From Lachnospiraceae bacterium (GTDB lineage: Bacteria > Bacillota > Clostridia > Lachnospirales > Lachnospiraceae), in NCBI GenBank assembly GCA_011959285.1, contig BLLW01000036.1:1-37279 (forward strand): a stretch of 37,279 nt of DNA. The letters are read 5' to 3'. Positions within the stretch are counted from its first letter, which is position 1; every line of letters begins with the position of its first letter. A program made the translations under genes and the position numbers. Under the pieces are notes generated by a model that saw nothing but the letters and a program-made list of their open reading frames with translations, searched no databases and was not told where the DNA came from. This document shows positions 23,920-31,820 of the stretch, piece after piece.

Positions 23920-24177
23920 TCACTGCCCGGCAATGGGCTGCGTCTGTACACACCTGCCCGCAATGGTTTCCGGCAATACTGCGGACAACACAATGTTGGC
24001 GTTTTCCATCACGATAATTGCCCTTGTACGCCTTCCCTGGGTGGCATCAATCACCGTTCCCTGATCCTTGCCGTTTTGGATCATGCGCTTCGCCGGCGCT
24101 GAATCCGGGCTGATGACTGCGATAATCTTATAACGATTCACAAAATTTCCAAATCCTATGTTGATCAATTGTTCCAT
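23920..24177 (-). CDS. RemA-like (DUF370) regulatory protein, second-locus type
   Basis: The 85-residue protein shows the RemA/DUF370 pattern almost throughout: LINIGFGNFV at 4-13, VISPDSAPAKRMIQ, an IDATQGRRTRAIIVM block and ILSAVLPETIAGR, with h-bond and DNA-contacting Arg residues kept. In Bacillus RemA is a DNA-binding regulator of matrix and osmoprotection genes that forms large ring oligomers. The usual RemA gene sits before gmk and rpoZ; this copy instead lies between a ClbS-like gene and a GntR regulator. It has a few extra residues at the C-terminus (CVQTQPIAGQ). The ribosome site is weak (AAGGAAAGG, about 8 bases away). Confidence 0.85.
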   Translation of the reverse strand: MEQLINIGFGNFVNRYKIIAVISPDSAPAKRMIQNGKDQGTVIDATQGRRTRAIIVMENANIVLSAVLPETIAGRCVQTQPIAGQ

Positions 24178-24236
24178 TTGCGCTGCCTTTCCTTACCATT
24201 CATTTTTCCTTATCATAATATAAAGAAATGGTTTCG

Positions 24237-24776
24237 TCAAACAAGCGCTTTACAATTCTTCCTGTGCGCCTTTATCTTCTTTATCGCCCAAGTGTAATGA
24301 CTTGCCGTGTTGGAGACAAAATAGGCGCCCAGCGCGTTATTTCCTGCCCACGGGAAGATTCCTTTTGAAAAGAGCTCTTCATTTGTTAAGTTTTCCGTCA
24401 AATCCATCACTTTCCCGTGAGACTCTTCCAGCATCGCCTTTGCCTCTTCCAATGTAGTATCCTGATGCTTTTGCCAAAACCACTCATTCATCTTCCCGTA
24501 ATTTTTCCAATTATAAGGTTTGGGTAAAAAGGGCTTGCTGATTCCCGCCTGGTTGGATGTGACAAAGTCCAGCAAAAGCCCATGCCACTCATAAAGATGA
24601 ATCAGCACATCCCGAAGATTTTTGTCCCTTTTCCAATGCGCCTCCTTCTTGCTGTCATCAAACTGGAAGGGAGTAGATAATTCTTTTTCCGTAAGCGATG
24701 CAATCAGCGCCTTCAATTCTTCATAATTTGCTTCCGCCGCATTTAACAGATCTGTTTTTGATGTTGGTCTTGCCAT
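24237..24776 (-). CDS. ClbS/DfsB-like four-helix bundle protein
   Basis: The 179-residue protein starts at ATG for MARPTSKTDLL; a longer frame to 24815 has no ribosome site. It follows the DinB-superfamily ClbS/DfsB (DUF1706) pattern: RDVLIHLYEWHGLLLDFV with conserved His and Trp, PKPYNWKNYGKMNEWFWQKHQ, and a C-terminal NTASHYTWAIKKIKAHRK. ClbS itself is a cyclopropane hydrolase that protects against colibactin; other members are stress-induced or thiol-linked proteins of unknown substrate. It is placed directly downstream of a WYL regulator, with a 23-bp dyad in front. Confidence 0.85.
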   Translation of the reverse strand: MARPTSKTDLLNAAEANYEELKALIASLTEKELSTPFQFDDSKKEAHWKRDKNLRDVLIHLYEWHGLLLDFVTSNQAGISKPFLPKPYNWKNYGKMNEWFWQKHQDTTLEEAKAMLEESHGKVMDLTENLTNEELFSKGIFPWAGNNALGAYFVSNTASHYTWAIKKIKAHRKNCKALV

Positions 24777-24837
24777 AATTCTTTTCCTTTCTGTAAACAA
24801 ATATTTAACACTCACTTTATATCAGTTTACCAGCCTC

Positions 24838-24860
24838 ACCCTGACACCTTATGTCAGGGT
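24838..24860. promoter_or_regulatory. 23-bp dyad upstream of the ClbS-like gene, candidate WYL-regulator operator
   Basis: ACCCTGACA (24838-24846) and TGTCAGGGT (24852-24860) are perfect inverse arms around five bases. It lies 62-84 bases upstream of the ClbS-like ATG. The neighbouring -10-like element is TATAAA on the minus strand, with no good -35 box. The dyad sits only 6 bases beyond the regulator stop. A T-rich run follows on the plus strand only, where no gene needs a terminator, which favours an operator. Confidence 0.5.
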
Positions 24861-24865
24861 TTCTT

Positions 24866-25765
24866 TTATGGCATCCGATTTTTTTCAAAAATCAATCTTG
24901 CCTGTTCCGCCAAAGTCTCCTTCAGACAGGCAGGCTCCAATATTTCCACCTGGGGACCAAATGAGAGCAGAAATCCGGTCAGCCATGCATCTTCCGGCAT
25001 TTTTGCCGAAACAATTAAGTCTCCATTTTGCTGCCGCTTCACCTGCGCCTCCTCAAATTCATCATAGACACGGTATGCCATTTCTTTCGGAAAGCGGAGG
25101 ATAATCTCACGACATCCTTCTTCTCCCTCCTCTTCACGCTCCGGGAAGACACGGTCCGAAAAAACTTGTTCCAGAACTTCTAAAGACAAAATGCGGTTCA
25201 GTTTAAATATACGGTAATCCTGCCTGTGGGTACAGAACGCTTTCAAATACCATGCCTTTGCTTTAAAACAAAGCTTAAGGGGCTGTATGACTCTTTCACT
25301 GATTGTTTCATAGCTGTCCGCGTATCGTATCCTCACATTTTTATGATAAATGACGGCTGATTTCAGCAATTCAAATTTCTCATTGTCCTGTTTTATGTCT
25401 CCCCATCTGGAGAAATCCACCTCGAGCCAGTTCTCCGAATGGGAAGAGAACACTGCCGAAAGCTTCTGCAGGATATCGCTGCTGCCGGTATTTTTTGCCA
25501 CATTTACGCTTTGCAGCGCGGCAAGGATCTCATCCTTTTCTTCCTTGGACAATACCGCTTTATCCAGAACAAAATCCGGCATCAGATTGATTCCGCCGTT
25601 TCGCCCCGTCTCCGTATAAACAGGGATACCGGCGCCGCTTAGCGCATCAATATCCCTGTAAATCGTCCGCACCGATACCTCGAATTTTTGTGCTAGTTCC
25701 GGCGCCGTCGCCTGTCCTTTCGCAAGCAGGTGGTACATGATCTTAAATAATCTGCTCTCCTGCAT
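24866..25765 (-). CDS. YafY-type HTH regulator with WYL domain
   Basis: The 299-residue regulator has an N-terminal DeoR-like winged helix (about 4-58, ATAPELAQKFEVSVRTIYRD, then IDALSGAGIPVY). The GRNGGINLM hinge follows, then a helical middle, a WYL domain with WYLKAFC at its core, and a C-terminal WCX-like extension. WYL proteins sense ligands, often nucleic acid fragments or stress signals, and many repress an adjacent gene. AAGGAG lies about 10 bases before the ATG. The next gene in the same direction codes the ClbS-like protein, with an inverted repeat in between. Confidence 0.92.
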   Translation of the reverse strand: MQESRLFKIMYHLLAKGQATAPELAQKFEVSVRTIYRDIDALSGAGIPVYTETGRNGGINLMPDFVLDKAVLSKEEKDEILAALQSVNVAKNTGSSDILQKLSAVFSSHSENWLEVDFSRWGDIKQDNEKFELLKSAVIYHKNVRIRYADSYETISERVIQPLKLCFKAKAWYLKAFCTHRQDYRIFKLNRILSLEVLEQVFSDRVFPEREEEGEEGCREIILRFPKEMAYRVYDEFEEAQVKRQQNGDLIVSAKMPEDAWLTGFLLSFGPQVEILEPACLKETLAEQARLIFEKNRMP

Positions 25766-25847
25766 GAATCCTTTCTCCTTCTATGCGGCAGTTACTTTCT
25801 CTTTCAAAAGCTCTGTTACGGTCAATCAGAAAACCTCCACTTCTTCG

Positions 25848-25876
25848 TTGCAATCTATTTTTCTTATGCTTATAAT
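25848..25876 (+). promoter_or_regulatory. Promoter of the Nudix gene
   Basis: TTGCAA (25848-25853) and TATAAT (25871-25876) are 17 bp apart. Transcription should start near 25883, giving a leader of about 77 bases. Confidence 0.6.
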
Positions 25877-25959
25877 TAATTATATCGGTGAACAGATGGA
25901 ATAGCAATAAAAATCACCATTTGTCACGGTCGCATTACTTATCTAAAGGAGACTGGAAA

Positions 25960-26397
25960 ATGCACAAAATATTCGGGAAAAAAGAAGATGTTCCATACAC
26001 TCATAGAAAAGGCGCCTATCTCATTCCAATCAAGGACGGTTCTATTGGCGTTGTCCAGACAGACAAGGGCTATTTCCTTTTAGGCGGCGGTCTGGATGAA
26101 GGCGAATCCGACGCGGCATGCATCGCGCGTGAATGCATGGAAGAAACCGGCTATAGCGTATGCATTAAACATAAGATTGGCTCCGCCGAAACGTATTATA
26201 GGGCTCCCCAGATTGGATATTTTCACCCGATTCAATCCTATTATGCAGGAGAATTATTGGAAAAAATACAGGAGCCCATTGAGAATGACCATAAACTGGT
26301 ATGGGTTAAGTTTGAAGATTTAAAAGGGAATATGTATATGGAAATGCAAAATTGGGCTGTGGAAGAAGGATGGAATGCCGCCGATACTACATCCTAA
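25960..26397 (+). CDS. Nudix hydrolase
   Basis: The 145-residue protein starts at the ATG after AAAGGAGACTGGAAA; an extension to 25888 has no ribosome site. A complete Nudix box is visible: GLDEGESDAACIARECMEET continuing GY, which fits Gx5Ex7REUxEExGU with the Glu residues that bind Mg. The ending WVKFEDLKGNMYMEMQNWAVEEGW is of the short MutT-like type. It should cleave a nucleoside diphosphate linked compound, but the substrate is not apparent. The gene has its own promoter and is convergent with the next minus-strand gene (6-base gap). Confidence 0.9.
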   Translation: MHKIFGKKEDVPYTHRKGAYLIPIKDGSIGVVQTDKGYFLLGGGLDEGESDAACIARECMEETGYSVCIKHKIGSAETYYRAPQIGYFHPIQSYYAGELLEKIQEPIENDHKLVWVKFEDLKGNMYMEMQNWAVEEGWNAADTTS

Positions 26398-26403
26398 ATT
26401 CTG

Positions 26404-26928
26404 CTATTTCTGCTTCCACTGCTCCAATATCTGCATAAACGCCCGCGCTTCTTCCACCTGAACGATGTTGACAGGGTATGTTTTATCCAGTTTCGTATTC
26501 TTCTCTTCTAATCTGAAATCCAATATAACTTTGCCATTGTTGTCCATACATTTAATACAATAGTATGGTCCGCCCGGCTTTCCTGTATCAATTTTATCTA
26601 CCCAGTCCTTTTCTATCACGACTGCCTTCGCGTGTCCGATTTCTTTATCTCCGAAGGTCAGGGGAACCACATACATTTTTTCTGCCGTGAGCGCAATAGC
26701 ATAATACCAGCATCTGGAGCTTCTTGCGTGGTCCTCCCTCTGGTAAGCATATACAGAAACATATTCTCCAAATTCTTTGTTCTCCTGCATGATCTTTTGA
26801 AGAATCTCCTCGATTTTCCGCTTTTCAGGACTGTCTATCCCTTTTTTCTCGTCGAAAAGTGATTTAATCCAAATAACTAATACACCAACTGCAAATACAC
26901 CAAAAAACATTAGCACCGGATGTTCCAT
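26404..26928 (-). CDS. Membrane-anchored protein of unknown function
   Basis: The 174-residue protein starts at the ATG after GGAGGAAAAA; another ATG four codons upstream contains that ribosome site. One N-terminal membrane segment (HPVLMFFGVFAVGVLVIWI) precedes a helix (PEKRKIEEILQKIMQENKEF) and a beta-rich domain (WYYAIALTAEKMYVVPLTFG, VVIEKDWVDKIDTGK, KVILDFRLEEK, then helix EEARAFMQILEQW). The strand-then-helix order recalls the bacterial PH-like fold. Its neighbour at 27030 has a similar plan, so they may be paralogues. Function unknown. Confidence 0.65.
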   Translation of the reverse strand: MEHPVLMFFGVFAVGVLVIWIKSLFDEKKGIDSPEKRKIEEILQKIMQENKEFGEYVSVYAYQREDHARSSRCWYYAIALTAEKMYVVPLTFGDKEIGHAKAVVIEKDWVDKIDTGKPGGPYYCIKCMDNNGKVILDFRLEEKNTKLDKTYPVNIVQVEEARAFMQILEQWKQK

Positions 26929-27029
26929 TTTTTCCTCCATTCCGAAACGTTTTACATAAAGAAGGCGGGCAAACCATCCAATTTCGCTCCGCCATCATAG
27001 AATTTGTGACGCTTCCGCATAAATTCTTG

Positions 27030-27473
27030 TCACTGATTTAAATAGCACTTTATAAATGTATCTTTTGCATCCTTCATATAGGTAACGTCTATCATATTCG
27101 AGTTCAGCATAAAGTCCATAAAAGACTGCCTTTGGGCAGCAACCGAATTGCAAATCCTTGTCCTTGTTCCCAAAAAATACATTTTCTGCCTGCTCCACTG
27201 AATCTCCTCAGGATTATTAAATGTAATCTGCTTCTTTCCAAGCACGATCTTGTCATCATAATAAATCAGTACATCCTTTAAGTGAACCAGCGGAAATAAT
27301 GCAAACACAAGCAATGCTATTAATATAACGATAATTGCAATTTCTGCCGTTTTGTTTGCGCTCTGATTAAAAACAGGCACCATTCCCACTATGATGAACA
27401 ATATGCTCCTCAGCGCTATGTTCATCAATAACTTCTTCTTATCCACTTTCATTTCTGCCTTCATCTTTTCCAT
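27030..27473 (-). CDS. Two-TM protein of unknown function with PH-like C-terminus
   Basis: The 147-residue protein starts 5-6 bases after GGGAGGGA. Two membrane segments (about 19-35 and 44-66) precede a cytoplasmic region. That region starts with LKDVLIYYDDKIVLGKKQITFNNPEEIQWSR and ends in a helix with SNMIDVTYMKDAKDTFIKCYLNQ. The strand pattern IYYDDKIVL...ITF..PEEIQW is what bacterial PH-like (YcxB/bPH) domains show. It lies upstream of the gene at 26404 in the same direction with a 101-base gap. Function unknown. Confidence 0.6.
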   Translation of the reverse strand: MEKMKAEMKVDKKKLLMNIALRSILFIIVGMVPVFNQSANKTAEIAIIVILIALLVFALFPLVHLKDVLIYYDDKIVLGKKQITFNNPEEIQWSRQKMYFLGTRTRICNSVAAQRQSFMDFMLNSNMIDVTYMKDAKDTFIKCYLNQ

Positions 27474-27608
27474 ATCTCCCTCCCTATGCAGCTGTCAGCT
27501 TTTTTCTTAATTTATCGTGTAATCAAAATTACGAATACCATTATTCATTATATATTAAGTCAATATTTTACACGGGAGTTTGACAGTTGAATAATCAAAA
27601 AAGTATCT

Positions 27609-27635
27609 GCAGGTCGCTTAAAACCTGCTTTTTTT
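27609..27635 (+). terminator. Terminator at the left end of the IS
   Basis: GCAGGT (27609-27614) and ACCTGC (27623-27628) with an 8-base loop are followed by seven T. It lies upstream of the transposase promoter and would block outside transcripts from entering the gene. Confidence 0.7.
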
Positions 27636-27659
27636 ATGTCAAATTTTCTGTTTTTGTAC

Positions 27660-27689
27660 TTGTTATTTTATGTTATTGTGTGATATAAT
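27660..27689 (+). promoter_or_regulatory. Transposase promoter
   Basis: TTGTTA (27660-27665) and TATAAT (27684-27689) with 18 bp spacing. The start ATG follows AGGAGG about 20 bases downstream. Confidence 0.6.
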
Positions 27690-27709
27690 AAGACCAGGAG
27701 GGATGGTAT

Positions 27710-29437
27710 ATGAATCTTCACATTACAAAATCTAAAAATGCAGAGTCGTTTTATATCTGTAAATCTTATGTAAAAGCAAATGGCTGCACTACTTCTACAA
27801 TCGTCCGTAAGCTGGGAACTTTGGAACAGCTTCTTCCTGAACATGGCCCTACAAGGGATGATGTCCTTGCATGGGCAAAAAATGAAGTGAAAGCAGAAAC
27901 TGAAAAATATAAAAAGGAAAAAGAAGCCCAGACAGTATTGATCCCATTCCACGCTGACAGGCAGCTGGATCATGGCAGGCAAATCTTTTTCCGCGGCGGC
28001 TATCTTTTCCTCCAATCCGTTTATTACCAGCTGCAGATGAATAAGATCTGCCGGAAATTAAAGCAAAAATATAAATTCAAGTATGATATCAATGCAATCC
28101 TCTCTGACCTGGTTTACACAAGAATCCTGGATCCCTGCAGCAAATGTTCTTCTTACAGGGCTGCTTCTGAATTCTTAGAAAAACCATCCTATGAACTTCA
28201 TGATGTCTACCGGGCATTGGATGTACTTGGGGCTGAATGTGATCTCATCCAGGCGGAAGCATACAAAAATTCCCACTTCCTTGGAAAAAGAAATGATAAG
28301 GTGCTTTATTATGACTGCTCGAATTATTACTTTGAAATCGAACAGGAGAATGGAAATAAAAAATATGGCAAAAGCAAAGAACACAGACCAAATCCGATCA
28401 TCCAAATGGGAATGTTTATGGATGGTGATGGGATTCCCCTTGCTTTTTCGCTCTTCCCGGGAAATGCAAATGAGCAGACTTCCCTCAAGCCGCTGGAGAA
28501 AAAAGTCCTTGGGGATTTCGGATGCCAGAAATTCATTTACTGCTCTGATGCCGGGCTGGGTTCCGAATCTATCCGGGAATACAACCACATGGGAGAACGG
28601 GCGTATATCGTAACCCAGTCTATCAAAAAGCTGAAGAAGGAAGAAAAAGAATGGGCTTTAAGCCCACAAGGCTTTAAACGGGTATCGGATAACACCCCGG
28701 TCGATATCACAAAGCTGCCGGAAGATGACAAAGGGCTTTATTATAAAGACGAACCCTATACTACGAAAAAACTGCACCAGCGCCTGGTCATCACCTATTC
28801 CCCTAAATATGCCCTTTATCAAAAATCCATCCGCGGCAGACAGATAGAACGGGCGCAGAAGATGCTTGATCTGGGCAATACCAAAAGGAACCGCAAGAAC
28901 CCAAACGACCCGGCACGTTTCATTGGAACAATGGCTGTTACTAAAGAAGGCGAAGCCGCTGATGTCAGGCACTATCTGGATGAAAATAAGATTTCTGAGG
29001 AAACTCAGTATGACGGGCTTTACGCAGTATGCACAGACCTTTTAGATGATGAAGCCAGTGATATTTTAAAAGTGAGCGAGGGCAGATGGCAGATAGAGGA
29101 ATGCTTCCGGATTATGAAAACAGATTTTTCAGCAAGGCCTGTTTATTTACAGGATGAAAACCGGATCAAGGCACATTTCCTAATCTGTTTTCTTGCATTA
29201 ACCATTTACCGCTTTCTTGAAAAAAAACTGGATTCTAAATATACCTGCGAAGAATTGCTTGAAACTCTTAAGGCAATGAATTTCGCTGAAATACAGGAAC
29301 AGGGATTTATCCCCCTGTACAAGCGGGAAGCTATCACAGATGCCCTCCATGAGGTCTGTGGCTTCCGGACGGATTATCAATTCATAACCAAAAATAAAAT
29401 GAGAAATATTCAGAAAAAAAGCAAAGGAAAAGAATAA
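27710..29437 (+). CDS. IS1634 family transposase
   Basis: The 575-residue transposase has a DDE core. The probable catalytic residues are Asp202 (LYYDCSNYYFE), Asp280 (FIYCSDAGLGS) and Glu463 or Glu464 (EGRWQIEECFRIMKTDF, the IS4-like YREK-type signature). The N-terminal region (KSYVKANGCTTSTIVRKLGTLEQL) and the block LVYTRILDPCSKCSSYRAASEFLE are typical of IS1634 proteins. The size is normal and no stop or shift is seen, so it may be active. The AGGAGG site lies 7-8 bases before ATG. Confidence 0.92.
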   Translation: MNLHITKSKNAESFYICKSYVKANGCTTSTIVRKLGTLEQLLPEHGPTRDDVLAWAKNEVKAETEKYKKEKEAQTVLIPFHADRQLDHGRQIFFRGGYLFLQSVYYQLQMNKICRKLKQKYKFKYDINAILSDLVYTRILDPCSKCSSYRAASEFLEKPSYELHDVYRALDVLGAECDLIQAEAYKNSHFLGKRNDKVLYYDCSNYYFEIEQENGNKKYGKSKEHRPNPIIQMGMFMDGDGIPLAFSLFPGNANEQTSLKPLEKKVLGDFGCQKFIYCSDAGLGSESIREYNHMGERAYIVTQSIKKLKKEEKEWALSPQGFKRVSDNTPVDITKLPEDDKGLYYKDEPYTTKKLHQRLVITYSPKYALYQKSIRGRQIERAQKMLDLGNTKRNRKNPNDPARFIGTMAVTKEGEAADVRHYLDENKISEETQYDGLYAVCTDLLDDEASDILKVSEGRWQIEECFRIMKTDFSARPVYLQDENRIKAHFLICFLALTIYRFLEKKLDSKYTCEELLETLKAMNFAEIQEQGFIPLYKREAITDALHEVCGFRTDYQFITKNKMRNIQKKSKGKE

Positions 29438-29461
29438 ATTACTATGGTCCGTGACAAAGGC

Positions 29462-29507
29462 AAAAATCGCTGCATCCCAGCAAATATAAGGGATACAGCG
29501 ATTTTTT
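29462..29507 (+). terminator. Terminator after the transposase gene
   Basis: A 17-base arm at 29462-29478 pairs with 29490-29506 with a single mismatch (core AATCGCTG/CAGCGATT and ATCCC/GGGAT) and ends in a six-T run. Confidence 0.8.
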
Positions 29508-29568
29508 CTTTTCCTAACTGTCAAAGACAGGATTTTATCACAAACCTTTCTCTCTGGCAACCTTAAAA

Positions 29569-30474
29569 TTAATCGGGAAAGTTGATATGACCTTGCATCC
29601 AAATTGTGCCTTTAAATCTTCTACCAGCACAGGGTTCACCAAAAATATCTTCTTTATTGATACACAAATCAAAAAATAAATCATTACAGCTTATTGTCAT
29701 TAAATAAATCTCTTCCTCTGTAAGATGATTCTTAATCAGAGTGGAATCTACAATTTCACCTAAAATTGAATAATGATCACATTCAACTCCATAAGGCATA
29801 AAGTAAGTATCTACCAAACTGAATAAATCTTCCTTTTGTATTTTTTTAGAAATTGTTGTATAAGTATCCATATCATCAAGGGTAAGACTCTCAATTGCCT
29901 CCTCATCCCCTTTTCTGGCAGCGTTAATAAGCTGTGTCCTATTCATAGAAACCCGTTTGTTTTTGATAAGATCTTTTTCGCTTTTATTGATTGGCATCAT
30001 AATTGTACCGCTTATTGATAAAGCAGACAGTGTAAGCGTGGTTCCTCTAATCGGCAACAATCCTAAATTTTTTGCTTTGACATAGGGTATCATATTCTGC
30101 AGATAAAAAATGAGAGATACTCCAATTCTCACGTCATCACAAACACCTGCATAAGATTCCTGAGCAGCATGCCTTTCAACAGATACATCTTCCTCTGAAC
30201 TGATACCAGTTCCTTTCAAATAAGGAAAATAATAATCATAAGTAAATTTATCATCATTGTCAAATTCGCCGCATACAGCAATTCCAATAGATGCCTGCAT
30301 CCCATTTCTTGTACTTACAGCAAAATCCTTGCAAAATTCTGCTAAAAGTGTTTGTTCTCCATTTGAAGTGTAGCAGCGTTCCGTTCCCTCCACCACTACA
30401 TCTGTCACAAGCTTTTGCAAGTCTTTCCTATCAGTTAGTTTACTAAAGCCAATGGCTCTCATATATCTATGCAA
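29569..30474 (-). CDS. DUF3881 family protein
   Basis: The 301-residue protein starts at TTG (30472-30474), 8 bases after GGAGG; a GTG three codons earlier overlaps that site. The start reads MHRYMRAIGFSKLTDRKDLQKLVTDVV, as in the Lachnospiraceae DUF3881 family. The middle has IGVSLIFYLQNMIPYVKAK and RGTTLTLSALSISGTIMMPI. The end has VECDHYSILGEIVDS and TEEEIYLMTISCNDLFFDLCINKEDIFGEPCAGRRFKG. No membrane segment or catalytic motif is visible. The gene follows serS by 53 bases in the same direction, so it may share its transcript. The IS1634 element is just downstream of its end. Function is unknown. Confidence 0.8.
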   Translation of the reverse strand: MHRYMRAIGFSKLTDRKDLQKLVTDVVVEGTERCYTSNGEQTLLAEFCKDFAVSTRNGMQASIGIAVCGEFDNDDKFTYDYYFPYLKGTGISSEEDVSVERHAAQESYAGVCDDVRIGVSLIFYLQNMIPYVKAKNLGLLPIRGTTLTLSALSISGTIMMPINKSEKDLIKNKRVSMNRTQLINAARKGDEEAIESLTLDDMDTYTTISKKIQKEDLFSLVDTYFMPYGVECDHYSILGEIVDSTLIKNHLTEEEIYLMTISCNDLFFDLCINKEDIFGEPCAGRRFKGTIWMQGHINFPD

Positions 30475-30526
30475 GGATTTCACCTCCTGTCAAAACTATC
30501 ATAAAAATAATCATTTTATTTTCAAA

Positions 30527-31804
30527 TTACCTTATTTCTTTTTTTCCACCCATATATGGCTGAAGTACTTCTGGAATCTTAATAGATCCATCTTCCTGAA
30601 GATTGTTTTCTAAAAATGCAATCAACATTCTAGGAGGTGCAACTACCGTATTATTTAATGTATGTGCAAAATACTTTCCGCTTTCACCATTAATGCGGAT
30701 TTTTAATCTTCTTGCCTGAGCATCCCCTAAATTAGAACAGCTTCCCACCTCAAAATATTTCTTTTGTCTGGGAGACCAAGCTTCCACATCATAGGATTTC
30801 ACTTTCAAATCGGCAAGATCGCCTGAGCAGCACTCTATAGTCCTTACTGGAATATCTAAAGACCGGAATAAATCTACTGTATTCTGCCACAATTTTTCAA
30901 ACCAAATAGGAGATTCTTCCGGCTTGCAAACTACAATCATTTCCTGCTTTTCAAATTGATGAATCCTATATACGCCTCTTTCTTCCAACCCATGGGCTCC
31001 TTTTTCTTTCCTGAAACAAGGAGAATAACTGGTCAGTGTTTTGGGTAATTCAGGTTCCTGAATAATTGTATCTATAAATTTTCCAATCATAGAATGTTCT
31101 GATGTACCAATCAGATATAAATCTTCTCCTTCAATCTTATACATCATAGCATCCATTTCCGCAAAACTCATAACGCCTGTCACTACATTACTTCTAATCA
31201 TAAAAGGCGGTACACAATAGGTAAATCCTCTGTCAATCATAAAATCTCTTGCATAAGAAATTACTGCAGAATGCAGCCTTGCAATATCACCCATCAAATA
31301 ATAAAATCCATTGCCTGCTACTTTTCTCGCACTGTCTAAATCAATTCCATTTAATTTTTCCATAATATCAGTATGGTAAGGAACTTCAAAGTCAGGAATA
31401 ACAGGTTCTCCATATTTTTGAATCTCTACATTTTCACTGTCATCTTTTCCTATAGGAACACTGGAATCTATGATGTTAGGAATAACCATCATAATCTTAG
31501 TAATTTTTTCATTCAGTTGTGCTTCTTTTTCTTCCAATTCAGCAAGACGTTTCGCTTCCGCAGCAACTTCTGCTTTTTTTATTTCGGCTTCCTCTTTTTT
31601 ACCTTGCGCCATAAGCGCGCCAATTTCCTTAGAAATCTTATTTCTGTTTGATCTTAAATCATCTGCCTCCTGCTTTGTTCTTCGGCTTTCAACATCAAGT
31701 TCAATCACTTCATCTACAAGTGCAAGTTTACTATCTTGAAATTTTTTCTTGATATTTTCCTTTACTATCTCAGGATTCTCCCTCAAAAATTTTATGTCTA
31801 TCAT
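30527..31804 (-). CDS. serS: Seryl-tRNA synthetase
   Basis: The 425-residue class II synthetase starts at the ATG after AAGGAGGAGATAATT. The N-terminal long coiled-coil arm (about 28-105, rich in Lys/Glu, with NKISKEIGALMAQGKKEEAE) binds the tRNA variable arm. The catalytic core has motif 2 around FRKEKGAHGLEERGVYRIHQFEKQE and the motif 3 equivalent PPRMLIAFLENN. It charges tRNA-Ser and probably tRNA-Sec substrates with serine in the cytoplasm. It lies directly after the HD-GYP gene, whose stop is 16 bases before the serS start, so co-transcription is likely. Length and motifs are normal. Confidence 0.97.
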   Translation of the reverse strand: MIDIKFLRENPEIVKENIKKKFQDSKLALVDEVIELDVESRRTKQEADDLRSNRNKISKEIGALMAQGKKEEAEIKKAEVAAEAKRLAELEEKEAQLNEKITKIMMVIPNIIDSSVPIGKDDSENVEIQKYGEPVIPDFEVPYHTDIMEKLNGIDLDSARKVAGNGFYYLMGDIARLHSAVISYARDFMIDRGFTYCVPPFMIRSNVVTGVMSFAEMDAMMYKIEGEDLYLIGTSEHSMIGKFIDTIIQEPELPKTLTSYSPCFRKEKGAHGLEERGVYRIHQFEKQEMIVVCKPEESPIWFEKLWQNTVDLFRSLDIPVRTIECCSGDLADLKVKSYDVEAWSPRQKKYFEVGSCSNLGDAQARRLKIRINGESGKYFAHTLNNTVVAPPRMLIAFLENNLQEDGSIKIPEVLQPYMGGKKEIR

Positions 31805-31820
31805 AATTATCTCCTCCTTT

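Larger units (their letters stand above)
27579..29525 (+). mobile_element. IS1634-type insertion sequence, apparently intact
   Basis: TTTGACAGTT at 27579-27588 has an exact inverse copy at 29516-29525. They enclose one full transposase gene with its own promoter and a terminator at each side. Flanking ATTTTA occurs at 27565-27570 and 29532-29537 and might be a target duplication, but the distances differ by two bases and the DNA is AT-rich. The true ends may extend a few bases beyond the 10-bp repeats. Confidence 0.8.

Noticed and set aside
23885-23945. Two copies of GCCGGGCAG on the minus strand before the GntR gene
   Set aside because: One copy is within the end of the RemA-like coding frame; two 9-base direct repeats are too little to claim a GntR operator.
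27565-29537. ATTTTA on both sides of the IS1634 element as a target duplication
   Set aside because: The spacing to the inverted repeats differs by two bases and the flanks are AT-rich, so chance is a good explanation.
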